From: Lantana camara | Taxonomy: Eukaryota; Streptophyta; Magnoliopsida; Lamiales; Verbenaceae | Assembly (NCBI GenBank): GCA_037501455.1 | Contig: CM074858.1 | Coordinates: 46,621,001-46,685,000, forward strand | Reading direction: 5' to 3' | Length of the DNA: 64,000 nt | Shown here: positions 56,771 to 64,000 of the stretch, piece after piece | Layout of the letters: every line of letters begins with the position of its first letter | Numbering within the stretch: the first letter of the stretch is position 1 | The notes under the pieces: generated by a model | What the model saw: only the letters and a program-made list of their open reading frames with translations | Told to the model about the DNA's origin: nothing | The model's database searches: none | Made by a program: the position numbers and the translations under genes

Positions 56771-59525
56771 TGTAACGCCCCAAATTCCGAAAGTTCAGGT
56801 AAGCACGCCACGTACGGGTCTTCGGGAGTTGGGGGTTTAATTTTATCTATTTACTTGTTCATTATAATTCCATTATAATATTATGTGCATTATACATTTC
56901 TATGTATTTATATGAATTAACTTTAAACGTGAAATATGTGAATCAAGTGATAATGTGCCTAAATGTATTATATGACTTACTTGATTGTTTTATAAATTTA
57001 TGGACTTAATTGCATTTCATGAATTGGGAGTTAATTGATCTTTTGCGTAGGGATATAACTTGATTGCATTCATTTAAATAATTGAGGGACTATTATGCAA
57101 TTTAAGGTGGTTTTATGCTTGTAGTGGATGATATAATATATCATATATGTATTCATCCCCCTCACTCTCATACATTACATTACATACAAGAGAACATCAC
57201 ACACACACCTAGTAAGAATCGGTTTTTACACCTTCAAGAGAGAGGGATGAGGATTTCATCAAATTCAAGCTATAATTCAAGGAATTAGCAACCAAGTTGG
57301 AGCATCATCTTCATCTCTTCATCCTCATCTCATTCTTCTTTCATTTCAAGGTATAACATGAGAATTGATTGAATTTCTTGATTGAGTGATGAGTAGGGTT
57401 TGAGGTTTGATTGATGCTTTCATGCTTATTCATGATTAGAGGCATGTTTAGGACCTTGTTTCTTCATTTCTTGCATGAAACATCATGTTATGTGAAGGTT
57501 GGAAAGAATGTATATTTTTGGGGTTTTCATGAGAAATTCTTGATGCTTTGATGTGTATTTCATGGTTTGTTTGTTGGATAAGTGAAGTATAATGTGTATT
57601 TGATGTATTTGGTTAAGTTTTATTGAGTGATTTTGCATTTCTTATTGTTTTGGTTGTTTTTGGTTCGTTTATGCCCTGTTTTTCCCTGTTTTTTCGACCC
57701 AGAGGACGCTGAACGGCCGTTCAGTTCCTTCCCGAACGGGGTTCACTCGTACAGAACCACCCTGCTCTTTTGAACGGTCGTTTCTGGTTTTGTAAATGAA
57801 TTTCGAATAGCCGTTCACTATTCAAATGAACTCCAAATGACCTGATTTTTAAACCGTTGGAAACCTCTTTAAATCTAGAACAATATCCGATTGGAATAAC
57901 CTCATTATCGTTTGTAATTTGTGAGATGTAATCAATTCTTTTGGGTGTCGCCACTTTTCCGACAAATTTCATTCACCTAACTTCAAGCTTACGCCATTTT
58001 CTCCTCGCTTTGAACTAGAAAACGAGCCATATTTCCCCGGAAAGCTCTATGTGTCTAGTTTCATTTCCAATAAACAAAACTCAATTCCAACTTTTACAAC
58101 TCAAGATATTTCCATTTGCCTACAACATATGTGGTTCCAAAAACTGTCAACTTTTCCTAAGTTTTGCCAAACTTCACCAAAACCCCTCTTCTTGCATTCC
58201 TTTCACTTCCTTGGCTCCCGTATGTGACTTATATGAATTATATGCTTACTTTATTGATAAGTATGCTCCTATTTGACACTCATTGATTACAAATACATGA
58301 TTGAGGTTACATATCATTGCCGTTCGTCATAATTAGTTCATTCGCGTCGAGTCTTATTTCACACTTGTCCTTGTTGCACAGATCTTGGTCCCGGAGGCGA
58401 GGGGCACGCTCCATAGGGTGTTTCTTTGTTCCTTTTTGTTGGTTAAGGTGAGGTTTAAATTCTAGATATATAGAGCCCTTACAACCTTATGTGATTTTCG
58501 GCCAAAACGTGTCTATATATCTATAGTTTTCGATCCTTATGATTTTCAAATGATTTCACGGAAATGGATTGATTGATTGACGGATTGTCTTTGGCGAGTA
58601 ACTATTGTTCACGTTGGGCCGAGGGTAGTGTATTGAGCCAACCGGGAAAGCAAGGGCTGACGGGTAACTCTTGCACTATCCTTACCATTGTGGGATCACC
58701 TCTGAATCCACCAGGGGTGGAGGAAGAAATCCCGTACGTGGGAGTCATGTTCCCGACGTACACCATGATTGGATGGTTGGGTCTTGCAAGCCCGCCATCA
58801 CCCGGAGGAAGAAGGATTTATTGATTGAAATTGCTAATTGTGCACAGAATTGTTTGTGTGATCACCTAATTCATTAATTAAATTGAAGTATTGTACACTG
58901 TCGGAGAAAGCTTGGAGATTTGCCCTCACTCGCCGGGCCACTGATCGATTGAATTGATTGTTAACTGTAAATTGAATTGTTATAATCTCGGGCGGGAATT
59001 TCTTGTTATTTTAAACCTATATTGTTTTCTTTATAAAATCTTACCCGAGGTTATAAATTGCATGGTAATTGCACATATACTTATTTATACCCCTCGCTCA
59101 GTCCGTGTTGGACTGACACCTCAACTTTTCAGTTTTGCAGGTTCGTGCTAGGCGGGAATTAGAGTCTAGTTTGTCTTTAATTTGGGTCTAGCACAGTTTA
59201 CCTTATATTTCGTTCATCTATTGATACTTGATACATGTTGTAGTATGTTTTGGCATATTTTGGGAAATGATAATGTATTGATATGTAAATGTTGGTATCT
59301 ATTAATAAATATGTAAATATGGTACCTATAAGTATTGAATGTTAGTGCTTCCGCTTTTATTGCTCCGATTTGTTTATTGGTATTAATTGAGGGTACCCGC
59401 CTAGCTTTTGAGTTTTTTTATTGTCTCTCGTTTGCTATAGGCTTGATTCATGTATGAATTGCCATTTCATATGTGGATCGAACTATAGTGCGGGGGATGT
59501 GGTACCTAGCGTTCCGGGTGCTACA
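56771..59525 (+). repeat. RE7 5' LTR
   Basis: TGTAACGCCCC...GGGTGCTACA, 2755 bp. Landmarks: CAG|GTAAGC (GT at 56799); leader ending TTTCAAG|GTATAA (GT at 57351); palindrome CTGAACGGCCGTTCAG (57709-57724) and weaker ones to about 57825; exon-like block 58382-58447 between TTGCACAG and TTAAG|GTGAGG; hairpin TCAGTCC...GGACTGA 59098-59116; TTTTGCAG to 59140; GCTAGGCGGGA 59147 with CCCGCCTAGC 59396. Related to the solo LTR at 60511. Confidence 0.92.
57709..57724 (+). repeat. Perfect 16-bp palindrome in the RE7 LTR
   Basis: CTGAACGGCCGTTCAG; decayed GAACGG-type copies follow to about 57825. Same core as in RE2 and the 60511 LTR. Confidence 0.85.
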
Positions 59526-59533
59526 TCCTAAGG

Positions 59534-59546
59534 TGGTATCAGAGCC
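59534..59546 (+). other. RE7 primer binding site (initiator tRNA-Met)
   Basis: TGGTATCAGAGCC, 8 bp after the LTR. Confidence 0.93.
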
Positions 59547-59749
59547 CGGTTGCAAAACGGCGGTTCTAGTGTCGTGCCTGGTGAGTCTAAGTCGTACGGC
59601 ATAGGTTTATTTGATTATTTGAGAGTCTTGCATTTTATTTGAAGCTATTTGACTTTACTTGAATTATGTGATTCATATGTTCTATGAATTTAATTACATT
59701 TATTCATACTTGTTAATCAAACATGCATGTACAGTGGTTTTATTTCAGG

Positions 59750-60510
59750 ATGCCTCGTGGAAGGCCCCGTAGAGAGCATTCTCCCGGTTATCGACATCAC
59801 CATCGTGACCGAACTCCACCTCCACCCCTTCAAGCACAACCTCAGGACTTTTTAAACTCTATGGTTCAGTTAATTGATCAGAGATTGCGAGATTATGTGC
59901 CTCCTGCACCACCAGCTCCTCCTCCCGCGCCACCGGCCCCAATTTCAGCTATTTTGAGGGAATTTCAAAATCAACATCCACCCAGATTCTTTAAAGGGAA
60001 TGATATGATAGCTGAACAGTGGCTCAAAGAAATTGAGTGAATTTGGGGGCTTATCCCTTGCGAGACTCGAGAGAAGGCTAGGTGTACCCTTACTTTGATC
60101 CAAGGAGAAGCTTATTCTTGGTGGGAAAGCACCAAGATTGTTTTAGATGCCGTTGAAGAAGAAGTTACATGGGAGGTTTTCATAAGGGAATTCAAGAACA
60201 AGTTCATTCCTCCATCATCTCGCACTAAGAGACTCAAGGAATTCACGGAGCTTAAACAGGGAGGAAGGTCTGTTTCCGAGTATATAGCGGAGTTCGAGAG
60301 ATTGTCTAAATATGCACCCAATATCGCCGGTGATGATTTCCATAAGGCTATGCAATTCGTGCAGGGTTTAAGGCCGGACATCCAAGCTGCAATAGAAGTT
60401 GTTAATACTAGCACTTGGAAGAAAGCTACTCAAAAGGCCTTAAAATTGAAAGATTCGGTAAATGCTCGGAGATCTACTTATAGATCGAGTCAGGGTTCCG
60501 GCTCGGGATC
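59750..60510 (+). pseudogene. gag: RE7 gag, first part, with a nonsense codon
   Basis: Start ATG 59750 (MPRGRPRRE) directly follows TTTCAG|G, as in RE1 and RE2. A proline-rich N-terminus, then the capsid region (FFKGNDMIAEQWLKEIE, WWESTK, FIREFKNKFIPP, YIAEFERLSKYAP). A TGA at 60038-60040 replaces the residue before the conserved IW (Gly in RE1 and RE2; GGA to TGA would suffice). The frame then stays open to the LTR inserted at 60511. Confidence 0.9.
60506..60510 (+). repeat. Target-site duplication GGATC, left copy
   Basis: Repeated at 63392-63396. Removing 60511-63396 restores the RE7 gag reading frame exactly (GSGS then RPDYNPGKRP). Confidence 0.95.
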
Positions 60511-63160
60511 TGTAACGCCCCGGTTTCCGGATGAACAGGTAAGCACGCCACGTGTGAGTTGAGTGTAGGTTTTATTCTATTTCTTTAATTTTATAATATA
60601 TACTTACGTGGCATTCATATTTTATAAAATTCATGAAACATTATTCATATCAATTCTTTGAATTCATATCATTGAAAATATTATTTCATGACACGAAAAA
60701 TAGTTATTGCATGAAACCATATCCGAGAGTGTTTTAAATTACCAAATTGTCCCTAGTTAAATATTCTTTAAAATTCTAGGGACTTAATTGCCAATTCTTT
60801 AGGGACTTAGTTGATCATATTTTAAAACCTCATATACTCAATTGCATAGATTGAATCCTTGGAGGATTTATTGGCAATTAGCATAATTCACAAAAATCAA
60901 GGATGATGAATTACGTATCATCTCTTCTCCCACATTCCTTGATCATTTCATCAAATTTTCCCAACCCTTTTTGCTCTCTCTCACTCTCGGTTCCTCCAAG
61001 GAAAGAAAAGGAAGAAGTTTTCTCAATCAATCATCAAGATTTCAAGAAGTTAGTCAAGCTTTTGAGAGTTGATCATCATCTTCATTCATCTTCTTCATTT
61101 CTTAGCTTTCAAGGTTGGTTTGCATGGAAGTGATGATTCTTGCTCATAGTTGACATGCTTAGGGTTTGAGAATTATATGCTAGATGAATGAATTATAGTT
61201 CGGAGCATGATATTGTGATCATTTCATGAATTATGGCATGAATTGTTTATGAAATTGTTGAATATTGAGCTTGATTGGCCAAGTTTGATCATGAGTATGA
61301 AGCATGAATTTATGATGATATTTCATGGGTTTATGTGTTTAAGTGTGATATAAGTGTGTTTACATCATATTCCCAGAAATTATTGCATTTGGGGTTCAAA
61401 AATGGATTTTGGTGATTGCTTTGTTGCTTCCCGTGAGCATCCCCTGTTTTTGCTCTGTTTCTGTAAGCTGCAGAAACAGGGAACGGCCGTTCCCAGCCTC
61501 AAGGCATTACGGGAACGGGCGTTCCCACCTTTTCAAATAAACTAGGCGGCCGACCGCGGGAACGGCCGTTCCCATTTTGGCCTTGGAGCCGGAAGGGCCG
61601 TTCCCAGTTAGGCGCATTTTTTAAATGGAAAAACGTTGGCGCGCTTTGGGGAACTCATGGGAACGACCGTTCCCGTTTTTCAAAGGGAACCGGAACGGCC
61701 ATTCCCACCTGGATTGCAGAACAAAAGTTTCTGCATAAAATTACGAAAATGACCCCTCGATCCAACGACTTCTTTGACCCCGAATTGCTATAATATGTGC
61801 TAATATGATGTGAAACGACATGTTATCATACCACATTGCATTTTCATGGTCGTCTCGACACATTTCCGTCGTTCGTCATATTTTTGTCATTTTAGTTCAT
61901 GTCTCATGTTCATACGTCGTGATTGCACAGGTCACGAGGGCGTGGACGGGGAGCAAGCTCCTTAGAACACTTCTTTATTATATTTGCAAGAAAAGGTGAG
62001 GTTTTGTTTTGGTAAAACGAACCCTATAACCCTTATGTGCTAGTTTTCGGCCAAAATGTATTATATTTATGAATGATTTCAAAACCATGAACATTTCAAG
62101 CAAGCAATTCATGATTTCAAGCATGTTTGGCGAGTACATGATTGCACGTGGGCCCGAGGGTAATTCTTGAGCCAACCGGGAAAGCAAGGGCTGACGGGTA
62201 ACTCCTGAATTATCCTCACATTGTTGGGATCACCCCCGAAGCCACTAGGAGATTAGTGGTGGAAGGAGTTCCGTGTCTAGAGTGTCATGTCCTCTACACA
62301 CACCATGTCATGGATAGTCGAGCCTTGCAAACTCGCTATCACCCGGAGGAAGAAGGAGACTGGGGATCAATCCGGCATGTCGGGTTGTCCTCGGGTTATT
62401 GCATGATTTCAAGCATGAAATTGTTTATGTGAGCACTAAATAAATTGCATGATCACGTATTTATCAAGCCAGCAAGCATGATCACGTATTGTTCACGATT
62501 GGGAGTTCGGTTGGAGATTGCCCTTACTCGCCAGGGCCACATGTTCATGACATTGACAAGCATGGATAAATAAACATGTTAAAATGAGTGGTTGTAATCT
62601 CGGGCAAAGATTAAACTTCTTGAATTACATATCTATTTTATTCTAAAGTCTTCACCCGAGGCTACAACTTGCATGTGATGTGTGTATATATAATTATTGC
62701 CCCTCACTCAGTCTTCGGTAGACTGATACTTCACTTTTCAGGTACCTTTGAGCGTGGTCGTGCTAGGCGGGTGTCCGGTCGTTCGAGTTTTGCATTTTCA
62801 TGAGTCTAGCACCGTGCCTTCATGTATACTACTTTTGATATATTTCATGTTGTTGATCGGTATTAGTATTTTGGATACATGGTTATGTATATTATTAAGA
62901 GATAATAATGTATCGATAATTAAGTGGTATCTATAAGTATTTATTCGGTAAATATGGTAGCTATATGTACGAATGATTTAATTGCTTCCGCTTTCATTAT
63001 CATGTACGCTTTGATGTTGTGGGGAGAGTGTCCCGCCTAGCTCGTCATTTTTATTGTCACCCGTTCGCTATAGTTTTGATTTATGTATGAACTTTCCATT
63101 TCATACGTGGATCGAGGCTATAGTGCGGGGGATGTGGTGCCCAGGGGGTTAGGGTGCTAC
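60511..63160 (+). mobile_element. Solo LTR (Gypsy type) inside RE7 gag
   Basis: TGTAACGCCCC to GGGTGCTAC, about 2650 bp, with no internal region, so a solo LTR left by LTR-LTR recombination. Landmarks: AACAG|GTAAGC (GT at 60539); leader end TTTCAAG|GTTGG (61113); palindromes 61479-61706; exon-like block 61931-61995 between TTGCACAG and AAAG|GTGAGG; hairpin TCAGTC...GACTGA 62708-62726; TTTTCAG to 62741; GCTAGGCGGG 62762 and its exact complement 63032. The last base of the expected GCTACA end is replaced where the next LTR begins. Confidence 0.88.
61479..61706 (+). repeat. GGAACGGCCGTTCC palindrome array in the solo LTR
   Basis: Six units. Perfect GGGAACGGCCGTTCCC occurs at 61479-61494 and again near 61559; others have GGGCG, GGACC or CATT changes in the centre or one arm. 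Confidence 0.88.
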
Positions 63161-63167
63161 CGTGGAC

Positions 63168-63391
63168 TGTAATAGCCAAAGGTGCTTTGTCCCACATCGG
63201 ATTGGAGGTGGGCTTGAAGCCACTTTATAAGTGGTGGATCCCCCTCCCCTTGTAGAGGCCTTTTCCTGGGTGGTTCCCTTCGGGGTCTGGTTCCCACCTG
63301 GGAGAAACAAAACCGTGAGGGTGGTTCCCTTCGGGGTCTGGTTCCCATCCAAAGCGGACAATATCGAACGGCGGGTTTTCGGGCTGTTACA
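63168..63391. mobile_element. Short second LTR (224 bp) abutting the solo LTR
   Basis: TGTAATAGCC to GCTGTTACA. On the minus strand it starts TGTAACAGCCCG, has a TTATAAAG TATA-like site and the GATGTGGGAC text common in short plant LTRs, so its transcription direction is probably minus. A 29-bp segment (about 63272 and 63321) is repeated directly inside it. Only 7 bp (CGTGGAC) separate it from the 60511 LTR. It ends exactly at the shared GGATC. Confidence 0.7.
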
Positions 63392-63396
63392 GGATC
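63392..63396 (+). repeat. Target-site duplication GGATC, right copy
   Basis: Matches 60506-60510; RE7 gag resumes directly after it. Confidence 0.95.
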
Positions 63397-64000
63397 GAGG
63401 CCGGATTATAATCCCGGGAAGAGGCCAATCACTTATGATGTCCCTCCACTACAGTCTAAGGGGCCGATGAAGAAATTCAAGCCACAAATGCCACAAGCTC
63501 CAGTTCAGAAAGCTCCCCGGGTTCCTCCTGTCGTACCACCATCTACCGGGAAGTCGGGATGTTCTTATTGTGGGTGGCCTACCCATACCTATGAGAATTG
63601 CCGGCGTCGCCTGAATCTTTGTCTTATTTGTGGAAAGGCTGATCATAAAGTGGATACGTGTCCAGATAAACGGGATCCGCTGCCTGGGGGACAGAGGCCG
63701 ATGATTAGGGCCCGTGCTTATGCCTTGGAAGACGAGGAACATGATGCAGACGTGGACCCGGCTGCCGTTGTTGAAGGTACCATTTGCATTCATGGCATCA
63801 ACATACACACCTTATTTGATCCGGGAGCTACTCACTCCTTGATTTCTTGTGATGTTTCCATTAAATTGCCTTTGTGTGTTACTTATTCTGATGCATACTA
63901 CGTGATTAGTACTCCTTTTGGTGGAAGTATAGAAACTAACCGGGTTTTTAGAGAGGTGCCGGAGAGTATTGAGGGTCGGGTTTTCTCAACGGATTTCATT
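63397..64000 (+). pseudogene. gag-pol: RE7 gag C-terminus and protease, runs off the window
   Basis: In-frame continuation of RE7 gag. It has two zinc knuckles (CSYCGWPTHTYENC near 63560, CLICGKADHKVDTC near 63620), then RARAYALEDEE and the aspartic protease [12 protein letters not shown] near 63810, as in RE1 and RE2. It is open to the last base. RT and integrase would lie beyond the window. It is listed as broken because of the upstream stop and insertion. Confidence 0.92.

Larger units (their letters stand above)
56771..64000 (+). mobile_element. RE7: Ty3/Gypsy element, continues beyond the window
   Basis: 5' LTR, primer site and gag-protease coding are present; the rest lies outside. Inserted in the RE4 leader after TATCT (56766-56770). 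Gag carries one nonsense codon and is split by a solo LTR pair at 60511-63391. Confidence 0.9.

Overview
The window is plant nuclear DNA made almost entirely of nested LTR retrotransposons. I see no intact host gene, no rRNA or tRNA gene, and nothing bacterial. The polyproteins are Ty3/Gypsy with PR-RT-RNaseH-INT order and a C-terminal chromodomain. Primer sites match plant initiator tRNA-Met (TGGTATCAGAGC). Together with 2.6-4.1 kb LTRs and a non-autonomous DNA transposon carrying plant gene pieces, this suggests a large, repeat-rich flowering-plant genome. The species cannot be named from this sequence.

Layout (names are mine). LTR-A (1-2101 plus 12531-12568) is split by RE1 (2102-12525, + strand, TSD GTCTC), a near-complete chromovirus with one frameshift in gag. 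RE2 (12839-22732, - strand, TSD TATAA) is full length with an uninterrupted 1513-codon polyprotein. It sits in the leader of RE3 (- strand), whose LTR (23044-28362) is itself split by MU1 (24241-25528, 10-bp TSD), a Pack-MULE carrying broken pieces of a MOT1-type molybdate transporter gene. RE4 (LTR 28375-31775 plus 56389-56613, leader 56614-56770) is split by RE5 (31776-56383, TSD AGTTG). RE5 has an extra ORF before gag and a crippled gag-pol, which is split by RE6 (40854-51997, - strand), a LARD-like element with about 4-kb LTRs and a non-coding interior. RE7 (56771 to beyond 64000) lies in the RE4 leader. Its gag is split by a solo LTR (60511-63160) abutting a short second LTR (63168-63391), the pair flanked by GGATC.

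The most interesting signal runs across the elements. LTRs that otherwise differ share a fixed order of landmarks: a leader ending in a good 5' splice site (often TTCAAG|GTA), an array of GC-rich palindromes, a 64-85 nt exon-like block between CAG| and |GTGAG or |GTGGG, a hairpin of the form YAGTC...GACTR, a GCTAGGCGG motif next to an acceptor-like CAG, its complement CCGCCTAGC about 200-300 bp later, and a GTGCGGGGGATGTG terminal block. In three elements gag ATG directly follows a TTTCAG acceptor. The stems show compensatory changes between families. I infer a conserved structured, possibly multiply spliced leader RNA encoded by these LTRs. Coordinates and reading frames are seen directly; family names rest on recognised motifs; ages and RNA roles are inference.
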